Positions 25,125-33,700 of a DNA stretch of 64,000 nucleotides are shown here, piece after piece. The notes under the pieces are model-generated. The model made no database searches. It worked only from the letters and a program-made list of their open reading frames with translations, and was not told the DNA's origin. The stretch is from an uncultured Nesterenkonia sp. GTDB lineage: Bacteria > Actinomycetota > Actinomycetes > Actinomycetales > Micrococcaceae. The DNA is taken from the NCBI GenBank assembly GCA_947494195.1, contig CANLUC010000004.1, forward strand, positions 1-64,000. The letters run 5' to 3'. The stretch's first letter is position 1; every line of letters begins with the position of its first letter. The position numbers and the translations under genes are program-made.

Positions 25125-26302
25125 GCTCCGCACCGCTCGCGCTCGCCGGCGCCTTCCAGGAGACCTTCGGCCGACCCAGCGCAGGAATCTGGGCGGCCCC
25201 CGGACGGGTGAACCTGATCGGGGAGCACACCGACTACAACGGCGGGTTCGTCCTGCCGTTCGCGCTGCCGCAGACCAGCCGGGTCGCCGCCGCCACCCGC
25301 AGCGACCGGATCGTGCACGTGCGGTCCCTGCTCAACGGTGAGACTTCCGAGTTCAGTCTGGACGGGTTGCGCCCCGGCGTCGTCGAGGGGTGGGCCGCCT
25401 ACGCCGCAGGGATGCTGTGGTCACTTGAGCAGGCCGGGCATCTGCTCCCGGGAATGGACCTGCTCATCGATTCGGATGTGCCGATCGGGGCGGGGCTGTC
25501 CTCCTCGGCCGCCCTGGAATGCTCCGTCGGCCTCGCCGCGACCGAACTGGCCGGCCTCGAACTCTCCGCGGCTGAACTGGCTCAGCTGGCCCAGCATGCA
25601 GAGAACGACTTCGTCGGGATGCCCTGCGGGATCATGGACCAGATGGCGTCCATCGCCGCGCAGGCCGAGCATGCGCTGCTGCTGGACACCCGGAGCATGG
25701 CGATCGAACACGTCCCCTTCACGCTGGCGCAGGACGGACTCGCGCTGCTGGTCATAGATTCTCTGGCCGAGCACCGGCTGGTCGACGGCGAGTACGCCGC
25801 CCGTCGCGCGCAGTGTGAGACCGGAGCCCGGCAGCTGGGTCTAGAGAGTCTGCGCGAACTCAACGACGACGACGTCGCCCCTGAGGAGCTGTCCGCTCGG
25901 CTGGAGGATCCGGTCATCCTGCGCCGGGTGCGTCACGTGCTCACCGAGAACACCCGGGTGCTCGCGGCTCGGGCGGCGCTGAGCATCGGCGCCTACGCCG
26001 AACTCGGTGAGATCCTCAGTGCCTCCCATGCCTCGCAGCGCGATGACTTCGAGATCACGGTGCCGGAGACCGACACCCTGGTGGAGACGCTGATGTCCCC
26101 GCACCAGGACCACGGGGCCGAGCCCGCGCTCGGGGCCCGACAGGTGGGTGGGGGATTCGGCGGGTGTGTGATCGCGCTGATCGACGCCGACTCCTTCGAC
26201 GGGCTGCTCGGCGCGGTGCAGGAGAACGCCCGCCAGCACGGATTCACCGAACCCACCGGCTTCCTCGCTCAGCCCTCCGCCGGCGCCCACCGACTCAGCT
26301 GA
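25121..26302 (+). CDS. galK: Galactokinase GalK
   Basis: A 393-residue GHMP kinase that phosphorylates galactose at C1. The galactokinase signature (GRVNLIGEHTDYNGGFVLPFALP), the ATP loop PIGAGLSSSAALE and the C-terminal motif GARQVGGGFGGCVIALI are all intact. The ATG at 25121 overlaps the galE stop (ATGA). It ends the gal operon; no galactose transporter is seen nearby. Copy 2 of the 75-bp dyad starts 12 bp after the stop. Confidence 0.96.
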   Translation: MSSAPLALAGAFQETFGRPSAGIWAAPGRVNLIGEHTDYNGGFVLPFALPQTSRVAAATRSDRIVHVRSLLNGETSEFSLDGLRPGVVEGWAAYAAGMLWSLEQAGHLLPGMDLLIDSDVPIGAGLSSSAALECSVGLAATELAGLELSAAELAQLAQHAENDFVGMPCGIMDQMASIAAQAEHALLLDTRSMAIEHVPFTLAQDGLALLVIDSLAEHRLVDGEYAARRAQCETGARQLGLESLRELNDDDVAPEELSARLEDPVILRRVRHVLTENTRVLAARAALSIGAYAELGEILSASHASQRDDFEITVPETDTLVETLMSPHQDHGAEPALGARQVGGGFGGCVIALIDADSFDGLLGAVQENARQHGFTEPTGFLAQPSAGAHRLS

Positions 26303-26314
26303 GCCCCCTCCCCA

Positions 26315-26389
26315 GCGTTTTACCCCCGCGTCTGTGGTCTACCGCCCCCGCCGTGGGGCGGGTATTCCTCGGGAGGCCCGGTAAAACGC
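26315..26389. repeat. 75-bp nested dyad element, copy 2
   Basis: The outer arms GCGTTTTACC (26315-26324) and GGTAAAACGC (26380-26389) are perfect inverted repeats. The inner left unit is GGTCTACC; the inner right unit is decayed (GGTATTCC). It lies between the 3' ends of galK and the convergent acyltransferase-like gene, so here it cannot be a promoter operator for either flanking gene. Confidence 0.9.
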
Positions 26390-26415
26390 GAGGGACACGA
26401 GGGACGCGAGGGACA
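26389..26415. repeat. Three tandem 9-bp repeats
   Basis: CGAGGGACA, CGAGGGACG, CGAGGGACA run directly from the end of dyad copy 2 toward the stop of the leftward gene. They are non-coding. Confidence 0.85.
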
Positions 26416-26420
26416 GGAGC

Positions 26421-27635
26421 TCAGCGACCCGCGACGGCGTTGCCGGCCGCGTGGGTGAGCGCCTCCAACGGGCCGCGTCGGCGCAGCAGGAACCGCAGCA
26501 GACCGGCCGCCAGCGCGCCCAGAATCAGGATCGTGAGCATCTGCGTGGCCGAATACTGCGCCAGGAAGGTCATGAATGCCGGCACCTGGGCCCCGCGCCA
26601 GTAATGGAGCACCACAAGGTGAGCCACATACAGTGTCAGCGGCATCGCGCCGGCGCCGATCAGCGGTGCCAGCAACCAGCGCAGCTTCTCCGCGATCAGC
26701 AGGCACACCCCGAGCACCAGCATCGAGGTGCCCAGGGTGTGGATCAGGTCCATCGTGGAGCCCTGATGCGGGGTGGCCAGCAGGAACCACGCGTTCTCGG
26801 TCACCAGCGGGACCTGGTAGGTCCCGGCGAACAGCTCGGCGCGCAGCTCTGCGGTGGACCAGCCATAGCGGCCCGCCAGCTCGGTGATGAACTCTGACTG
26901 GAAGAGCATCCACAGGTGGACGCCGTAGCTGATCAGCGCCAGCACCAGACCCGTGCCCGCTAGTTTGAGCGCCGTGCCGCTGCGCTGCAGCTGCAGCCGG
27001 CCGATGGCCATGCCGGCGAAGAGGTAGGCGGGCCAGATCAGCAGCGGGTAGTACCCCGTCAGCGCCAGATCCATGCCCAGCAGACCGGGGTCCGCGAGGT
27101 CCGTCAGTGAGGGGGAGTGCCACAGTCTCCAGGTGTCGGGGAACTGCGCCAGGCTGTTGCGCAGATCGTTGTGCAGCCACCAGTACGCCACCGGGGCGGC
27201 AGCCACCCAGACCCCCGCGAGGGCGAACAGCGGGACGGCTCCCAGGCGCAGGAACGGGATCGCGAGCAGGAACAGCAGCCCGTAGTGGACCAGGATGATC
27301 GCCACCCCGGAGTCCAGATACGCGATGAGCAGCCCGATGAGCACCACGATCAGCGCCCGCACCGCGATGGCCTTGCGGTCCCCGGAGAGCTGCGTCTTGG
27401 AGTGCGCCCGTCCGGCGCCGCCGCTGAGCAGCGCCAGGCCGACCCCGGCGAGCAGGGCGAACAGGGCAGAGGGCCGGCCGGTGAAGAGCAGCCCCGCCCA
27501 GGTGGCTTCGTGACCGGGCTCAGAGATGGTGGGCAGCACATGGACGGTCATCATCCCCAGCAGAGCGAGGCCGCGCGCGGCGTCGACTCCCGAGATGCGA
27601 CGGGTGCGTGCGGATGCGGGGCCGGCGGTGATCAC
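26421..27635 (-). CDS. Polytopic membrane protein, DUF418/HGSNAT-like acyltransferase group
   Basis: A 404-residue protein with about ten hydrophobic segments. The opening ISGVDAARGLALLGMMTVHVLP matches the family that includes heparan-alpha-glucosaminide N-acetyltransferase-like and YeiB/DUF418 proteins; later segments (GAGAMPLTLYVAHLVVLHYW) fit their C-terminal part. A role in acyl transfer to a surface polymer is possible but unproven. The GTG at 27635 is chosen because a -10 box (TAGCGT) lies 7 nt before it. A TTG further upstream would add a poor 27-residue extension. Confidence 0.8.
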   Translation of the reverse strand: MITAGPASARTRRISGVDAARGLALLGMMTVHVLPTISEPGHEATWAGLLFTGRPSALFALLAGVGLALLSGGAGRAHSKTQLSGDRKAIAVRALIVVLIGLLIAYLDSGVAIILVHYGLLFLLAIPFLRLGAVPLFALAGVWVAAAPVAYWWLHNDLRNSLAQFPDTWRLWHSPSLTDLADPGLLGMDLALTGYYPLLIWPAYLFAGMAIGRLQLQRSGTALKLAGTGLVLALISYGVHLWMLFQSEFITELAGRYGWSTAELRAELFAGTYQVPLVTENAWFLLATPHQGSTMDLIHTLGTSMLVLGVCLLIAEKLRWLLAPLIGAGAMPLTLYVAHLVVLHYWRGAQVPAFMTFLAQYSATQMLTILILGALAAGLLRFLLRRRGPLEALTHAAGNAVAGR

Positions 27636-27642
27636 AGACCGT

Positions 27643-27648
27643 ACGCTA
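27643..27648 (-). promoter_or_regulatory. -10 box, leaderless acyltransferase-like gene
   Basis: TAGCGT on the minus strand, 7 nt before the GTG at 27635. Confidence 0.5.
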
Positions 27649-27732
27649 CTGCCTCCTGGGTCTCGGCCGGAGAACACCAGGCGCGGAACCCGAAAAAAAC
27701 TTGTCGGCCCCCGCAACCTTTCGGCGGCCGCA

Positions 27733-27807
27733 GCGTTTTACCGCCCGCTACGTGGTTTACCGGCCGGACGGTCCCCCGGGTAGAACACGTACACCCCGGT
27801 AAAACGC
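27733..27807. repeat. 75-bp nested dyad element, copy 3
   Basis: The outer arms GCGTTTTACC (27733-27742) and GGTAAAACGC (27798-27807) are perfect inverted repeats. The inner left unit is GGTTTACCGG (27754-27763); the inner right unit is GGTAGAAC. It lies between the divergent acyltransferase-like gene and dapA, upstream of both promoters. Confidence 0.9.
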
Positions 27808-27877
27808 GTGAGGGTGCCCCGTACAACAGGGGATCGCCGGGCGAGACGTGGGATGGGGGAGCGGCACAGGGGCACGG

Positions 27878-27883
27878 TAGGCT
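27878..27883 (+). promoter_or_regulatory. -10 box, leaderless dapA
   Basis: TAGGCT, 6 nt before the dapA ATG. The same hexamer and spacing are found at dapB. Confidence 0.55.
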
Positions 27884-27889
27884 TGCCCC

Positions 27890-28852
27890 ATGGCAAGCGA
27901 CAACGAGCCCACACACGAATTCGATCCTCATCTCACCCAGGGACAGGTGCAGCACCCGGATCAGACCGACCCGCACTTCGGGCATCTGATCACGGCGATG
28001 GTCACCCCTTTCACCCCGGATGACAAGATCGATTTCGACGCGTTCGAGGCGCTCGCGGTGAAGCTCGTCGACGAGGGCAACGACTCCCTGGTGGTCTCCG
28101 GGACCACCGGCGAGACCTCCACGCTGGAGGACCACGAGAAGGAGTCCCTGGTCCGTGCGGCCAAGTCCGCCGTCGGGGATCGTGCCAAGGTCATCGCCGG
28201 CACCTCGACGAACCACACGGATCATGACCTGCTCATGGCCAAGCGTGCCGAGCGGGCCGGAGCCGATGGGCAGCTGGTCGTCACCCCGTATTACAACAAG
28301 CCCAGCCAGGACGGGGTGCTCGCGCACTTCACCGCCGTGGCCAACGCTGCTGACCTGCCGCTGATGATCTATGACATCCCCGGGCGCACCGGCATCCCGA
28401 TCTCCACCGAGACCATCCTGAAGCTCGCCCAGCATCCGCACATCATGTCGCTCAAAGACGCGAAGAACGACATCACCGCCACCACCGAGGTGCTCACCAA
28501 GACCGACCTCGAGGTCTACTCCGGTGATGACCAGAACGTGCTCGCCTGGATGGCCATGGGCGCGGCCGGCGTCGTCTCGGTCACCGCTCATGTGGCGTCT
28601 CCGACCTTCCGCCGGATGGTCGACGCGGTGCTCAACTATGACCTGCGTGAGGCCCGCATCGCCCACGGCGAGCTCGGCCCCGTCATCCGCGCCATGATGA
28701 CCCGCGTGCAGGGAGCAGTCTCCTGCAAGCAGGTGCTCAACTGGCTTGGCACGGGGATGCAGCCCGGCGTCCGCCTGCCGCTCGTGCAGGCCAACGAACT
28801 TGAGAAACAACTGATCATCGCCGACCTGCGAGAGGCAGGCTGGCAGCTCTGA
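27890..28852 (+). CDS. dapA: 4-hydroxy-tetrahydrodipicolinate synthase DapA
   Basis: A 320-residue TIM-barrel aldolase that condenses pyruvate and aspartate semialdehyde at the branch to lysine and diaminopimelate. The family motifs are present: LVVSGTTGETSTL, the catalytic Tyr in TPYYNKPSQDGVL, YDIPGRTG, and the Schiff-base Lys in MSLKDAKND. About 30 disordered N-terminal residues precede the barrel, as in other actinobacterial DapA proteins. It is probably leaderless and is followed by rnj. Confidence 0.95.
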   Translation: MASDNEPTHEFDPHLTQGQVQHPDQTDPHFGHLITAMVTPFTPDDKIDFDAFEALAVKLVDEGNDSLVVSGTTGETSTLEDHEKESLVRAAKSAVGDRAKVIAGTSTNHTDHDLLMAKRAERAGADGQLVVTPYYNKPSQDGVLAHFTAVANAADLPLMIYDIPGRTGIPISTETILKLAQHPHIMSLKDAKNDITATTEVLTKTDLEVYSGDDQNVLAWMAMGAAGVVSVTAHVASPTFRRMVDAVLNYDLREARIAHGELGPVIRAMMTRVQGAVSCKQVLNWLGTGMQPGVRLPLVQANELEKQLIIADLREAGWQL

Positions 28853-28890
28853 GAGCTTCTCCGCACCCCGGAGAGTCCTCGGAGCAGACC

Positions 28891-28932
28891 ATGAACGACC
28901 TACACAACGGACGCCCCTACCGGGACGTCTAG
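28891..28932 (+). CDS. Candidate 13-residue peptide upstream of rnj
   Basis: The frame MNDLHNGRPYRDV has GGAG six bases before its ATG. Its stop codon TAG falls at the edge of the AGAGGAGGAA ribosome site of rnj, 15 nt before the rnj start. Translation of it could affect initiation on rnj. It is too short to judge coding statistics, so this rests on layout only. Confidence 0.3.
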   Translation: MNDLHNGRPYRDV

Positions 28933-28947
28933 AGGAGGAACATCACC

Positions 28948-30630
28948 TTGGCAGCACAGCGCCTCATCACTCCACCGAAATTACGCCGCGGCACTATGCG
29001 CACCGTCGCCCTGGGCGGCCTGGGGGAGGTCGGGCGCAATATGACGGTCTTCGAGATCGGCGGCAAGCTGCTGATCGTCGACTGCGGCGTCCTCTTCCCC
29101 GAAGAGGAACAGCCCGGCGTGGACCTGATCCTTCCCGACTTCAGCTACATCGAGAACCGACTGGACGACGTCGTCGGCCTGGTCCTCACCCACGGGCACG
29201 AGGACCACATCGGCGCCGTTCCCTACCTGCTCCGCAAGAAGCCCGACATCCCGCTGATCGGCTCCACGCTGACGCTGGCCTTCATCGAGGCGAAGCTGGC
29301 GGAGCACCGGATCAAGCCCTACACCCTCGAGGTCAAAGAGGGTGACGTGGAGGACTTCGGTCCCTTCCAGTGCGAGTTCGTCGCGGTCAACCACTCCATC
29401 CCGGACGCGCTGGCCGTGTTCATCCGCACCGAGGCCGGCACCGTCCTGCACACCGGTGACTTCAAGATGGACCAGCTCCCGCTGGACGGCAGGATCACCG
29501 ACCTGCGCCACTTCGCCAAGCTCGGCGAAGAAGGCGTGGACCTGTTCCTCACCGACTCCACCAACGCCGACGTCCCGGGATTCACCACCCCGGAGAAGGA
29601 GATCGGCCCGACCCTGGAGCAGCTCTTCGGCAACTCGAGCCGACGCATCATCGTCGCCTCGTTCTCCTCGCACGTGCACCGCGTCCAGCAGGTGCTCAAC
29701 GCCGCCCAGGCGCATAACCGCAAGGTGGCCTTCGTCGGCCGCTCGATGGTGCGCAACATGGGCATCGCGTCCAAGCTCGGCTTCCTCGATGTGCCCGAGG
29801 GCATCCTGGTGGACATGAAGAAGGTGGACAACTACCCGGACTCCGAGGTGGTGCTGATGTCCACCGGGTCCCAGGGCGAGCCCATGGCCGCGCTGTCCCG
29901 CATGGCCAACGGCGATCACCCGATCCAGGTGGGTCAGGACGACACCGTCATCCTCGCCTCCTCGCTGATCCCGGGCAACGAGAACGCCGTCTTCCGGGTC
30001 ATCAACGGCCTGCTCAAGCTCGGCACCGACGTGATCCACAAGGGCACCGCGAAGGTCCACGTCTCCGGACACGCCTCGGCCGGCGAGCTGCTCTACTGCT
30101 ACAACATCGTCAAGCCCAAGAACGTCATGCCGGTCCACGGCGAGACGCGCCACCTGATCGCCAACGGCAAGCTCGCCGAGGAGACCGGGGTCCCCAGCGA
30201 CCGCGTGATCATGGCCGATGACGGCACCGTGGTCGATCTGCACAAGGGTGTGGCCCAGATCGTCGGCCAGGTCGAGTGCGGTTACGTCTACGTGGACGGC
30301 TCCTCCATCGGTGAGATCACCGACACCGACCTCAAGGACCGCCGCGTCCTGGGTGAAGAGGGCTTCATCTCGGTGGTCGTGGTGGTCAACCGGCAGACCG
30401 GCAAGATCATCTCCGGGCCCGACATCCACGCCCGCGGCGTGGCCGAGGAGGACCAGGTCTTCAAGGACATCAAGCCGAAGATCTCCCGGGCGCTGACCGA
30501 GGCGATCCAGGACAACAAGGAGCACACCACGCATCAGCTCCAGCAGATCGTGCGTCGCACCATGGGCTCCTGGGTGGCGCGCAAGCTGCGCCGCAAGCCG
30601 ATGATCGTCCCGGTGGTCGTCGAGACCTGA
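28948..30630 (+). CDS. rnj: Ribonuclease J
   Basis: A 560-residue metallo-beta-lactamase/beta-CASP nuclease with endo- and 5'-exonuclease activity on RNA. The metal motif HGHEDHIGA (HxHxDH) is near residue 85, with later ligands in VNHSIPDA and LHTGDFKMD. The beta-CASP and C-terminal domains are intact (SGHASAGELL, PVHGETRH). The start is a TTG at 28948, supported by AGAGGAGGAA 8 nt upstream. dapA-rnj order is standard in actinobacteria. Confidence 0.95.
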   Translation: MAAQRLITPPKLRRGTMRTVALGGLGEVGRNMTVFEIGGKLLIVDCGVLFPEEEQPGVDLILPDFSYIENRLDDVVGLVLTHGHEDHIGAVPYLLRKKPDIPLIGSTLTLAFIEAKLAEHRIKPYTLEVKEGDVEDFGPFQCEFVAVNHSIPDALAVFIRTEAGTVLHTGDFKMDQLPLDGRITDLRHFAKLGEEGVDLFLTDSTNADVPGFTTPEKEIGPTLEQLFGNSSRRIIVASFSSHVHRVQQVLNAAQAHNRKVAFVGRSMVRNMGIASKLGFLDVPEGILVDMKKVDNYPDSEVVLMSTGSQGEPMAALSRMANGDHPIQVGQDDTVILASSLIPGNENAVFRVINGLLKLGTDVIHKGTAKVHVSGHASAGELLYCYNIVKPKNVMPVHGETRHLIANGKLAEETGVPSDRVIMADDGTVVDLHKGVAQIVGQVECGYVYVDGSSIGEITDTDLKDRRVLGEEGFISVVVVVNRQTGKIISGPDIHARGVAEEDQVFKDIKPKISRALTEAIQDNKEHTTHQLQQIVRRTMGSWVARKLRRKPMIVPVVVET

Positions 30631-30704
30631 TCGGCCTGCGCTGCACCTGATCGGCACGCGTGCTGCGCCGAACGCCCGCGCTTGAGGCGCAGCGCCGCAC
30701 CACA

Positions 30705-30743
30705 ACACCTCTGGGCCCCGCACTCAGCGGGGCCCAAAGGTGT
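30705..30743 (+). terminator. Strong hairpin after rnj
   Basis: ACACCT-C-TGGGCCCCGC pairs with GCGGGGCCCA-A-AGGTGT: 16 pairs with one mismatch and a 5-nt loop (ACTCA). There is no T run, but the stem is long enough to act as an intrinsic terminator in a GC-rich host. Confidence 0.75.
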
Positions 30744-30774
30744 GCCGATCGATGACCTGAGTGGGCATCGAGGG

Positions 30775-30780
30775 TAAGTT
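30775..30780 (+). promoter_or_regulatory. -10 box, leaderless ftsK
   Basis: TAAGTT, 7 nt before the ATG at 30788. It argues against an in-frame GTG at 30761. Confidence 0.5.
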
Positions 30781-30787
30781 AGCCCCT

Positions 30788-33700
30788 ATGGCGACACGTA
30801 CTTCCCCCTCGCGAGCCGCCAGCACCAAAGGAAGCAAGCCTTCCAAAAGTGCGTCCGGCCGCGCGACGACGTCGAAGAATTCCTCCAACGAACCAGCAGA
30901 GTCCCCCGGCGGGAACCTGCTGGCCTCTGCCGCGCGCGGCCTCTGGCTGGCCCTGGCCACCCCGGTGGCCTCGGCAGTGCGGGGCATCGGACGGCAGGTG
31001 AAGATCCACCCCGAAGACCGCCGCGACGGCGCCGGGCTGGTGTTCTTCCTGCTGGCCCTGCTCACCGCAGTGGTGGACTGGTGGGGCGCGCGCGCCATCG
31101 ACCACTGGACGTTCAACCTCGTTCACACCTCCACGGCCGGCACCTTCGGCTGGGCCTCGGTGATCCTGCCGCTGATCCTGCTGATCGCCGCCGTACGCTA
31201 CTTCCGCGCCCCGCAGGACCACTCCGGCAACGCCCGGATCGCCGCGGGCAGCACCATCATCCTGGTCGCCGCCGCCGGAATCGTGCACCTGGCCAACGGC
31301 CTGCCCACGATCAACGAGTCCTTCACCGTGGGCTCCGACGGCACCTTCACCGCCCTGCTGACCTCGGGCGGCGTCATCGGCTACCTGATCAGCGTGCCGC
31401 TGGCCTCGCTGGTCACCCCCTATCCGGTCTGGGCGCTGCTGATCCTTGCGCTGCTCGCCGGACTGCTGATCCTCACCGACACCCCGCTGCGCCGGGTGCC
31501 CGAGCGCGCCGCCGTCGCCAAGAGCTACCTGGTGGGGGAGCGCCGCGAGGTCGAGCAGGACCCGAACCTGCCCTCCGGCGGTGCCTCCCAGCAGCGCGAT
31601 CCCTCCGAGCCCGCCAGCGCCAAGTCCGCGGCCGGCACCGCTGCGAAGTCCTCCGACGACGACGTCGCGGCTCGCCCCCGCCGCTCCGCCCGCCATGCCG
31701 AGGATCCCGCCGCCGCCGAGGCCGGCACCAAGAAGTCGCTGCTCGCCAAGATCATGGGCCCCAGGTCCTCGGACTCCGAGGATGCCGATGCCGAGTCCTT
31801 CGGAAATGACCATTCGAGCGACTCCGAGGCCCAGCGCGCCGCCGCCGGAGCCTATGAGGACCCGGTGACCGAGGAGTCTGAGGAGTCCTTCGGCTCTCCC
31901 GCCGTGCCCGCCGGAGTGCGCCGCCCGACAGCCCAGGAGCTGGCCATCCAGCGCGCCCGGGAGAAGGCGGCCCCGGCCACCGAGACCCAGCCCACCGCCG
32001 CCGCAGCGGGGGCAGCTGTGCCCTCCTCGGCGGCGCTGATGAACAGCCCCGAGCGCGAGGCTCCGGCCCCGGCCGCAGCCATGCCGGTGCGTTCGGAGCA
32101 GCTCGCGCTCGGCGGGGACGTCACCTACACCTTGCCCGAGCAGGGCCTGCTGCCCTCGGGCCCGCCGGCCAAGGAACACACCGCGGCCAATGACGAGGTC
32201 GTCCATGCGCTGAACCAGACCTTCCAGCAGTTCAAGGTCGAGGCCCAGGTCACCGGGTTCTCCCGTGGCCCGACGGTCACCCGCTATGAGGTGGAGCTGG
32301 TTCCTGGCACCAAGGTGGAGAAGGTCACCGGGCTGGAGAAGAACATCTCCCTGGCGGTGGCCTCCAACGAGGTCCGCATTCTCTCGCCGATCCCGGGCAA
32401 GTCCGCCATCGGCATCGAGATCCCGAACAAGGACAAGGAAGTCGTCGCCCTGGGCGACGTGCTGCGCTCCAACGCCGCCCGCAAGACCGACCACCCGATG
32501 ATCATGGGCGTGGGCAAAGACGTGGAGGGCGGCTTCGTCGTCGCCAACCTCGCCAAGATGCCGCACCTGCTGGTCGCCGGCGCCACCGGTGCCGGCAAGT
32601 CGGCGTTCGTGAACTCCATGGTCACCTCCATCCTGATGCGCGCCACCCCGGACGAGGTCCGCCTGGTCATGGTCGACCCCAAACGCGTGGAGCTCACCGC
32701 CTACGAGGGCGTCCCGCACCTGGTCACCCCGATCATCACCGACGCCAAGAAGGCCGCCGAGGCGCTGCAGTGGGTGGTCAAGGAGATGGACAACCGCTAC
32801 GACGACCTCGCCCACTTCGGCTATAAGCATGTCGACGACTTCAACAAGGCGATCCGCGCCGGCAAGATCCAGCTGCCGCCGGACTCCAAGCGCGATCTGC
32901 GGCCCTACCCGTACCTGCTGGTGATCGTCGATGAGCTCGCCGACCTGATGATGGTCGCCCCGCGCGACGTCGAGGACTCGATCGTGCGCATCACCCAGCT
33001 GGCCCGTGCCGCCGGCATCCACCTGGTGCTGGCCACCCAGCGCCCCTCGGTGAACGTGGTCACCGGTCTGATCAAGGCCAACATCCCCTCCCGCATGGCC
33101 TTCGCCACCTCCTCCGCCACCGACTCCCGGGTCGTGCTGGACTCAGTGGGCGCGGAGAAGCTGCTGGGCCAGGGCGATGCGCTCTTCCTGCCGGCCGGAC
33201 GCCCCAACGCGATGCGCGTGCAGGGAGCCTGGGTCAACGACTCCGAGGTCCACGCGGTGGTCGAGCACGTGAAGTCCCAGCTCAAGGCCCAGTACCGCGA
33301 GGACGTGGTGCCGGAGAAGGTGTCGAAGAAGATCGACGAGGACATCGGAGACGATCTCGATGTGCTTCTGCAGGCCACCGAACTGGTGGTCACCACGCAG
33401 TTCGGCTCCACCTCCATGCTCCAGCGCAAGCTGCGCGTCGGCTTCGCCAAGGCTGGCCGCCTGATGGACCTCATGGAGTCTCGCGGCGTGGTCAGCGCCT
33501 CGGAAGGCTCCAAGGCCCGCGACGTGCTGGTCTCCCCGGAGGAGCTCCCCGGACTGCTCGCCACCATGCGCGGCGAAGAGCCTCGGGCGACGGCGCCCAG
33601 CGAGGCGGCGCCCGAGGCCTACGACAACACCGGGATCGAGTACGAGCCGGGACAGTCGGTGCAGACCGCGCCCTCCGGAGTCCTCGGCGCAGAGGGCACA

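Noticed and set aside
28981-30723. 580-codon minus-strand frame opposite rnj
   Set aside because: Shadow of rnj with no family features.
30779-33022. 747-codon minus-strand frame opposite ftsK
   Set aside because: Shadow of ftsK; low-complexity Gly/Val/Asp composition.
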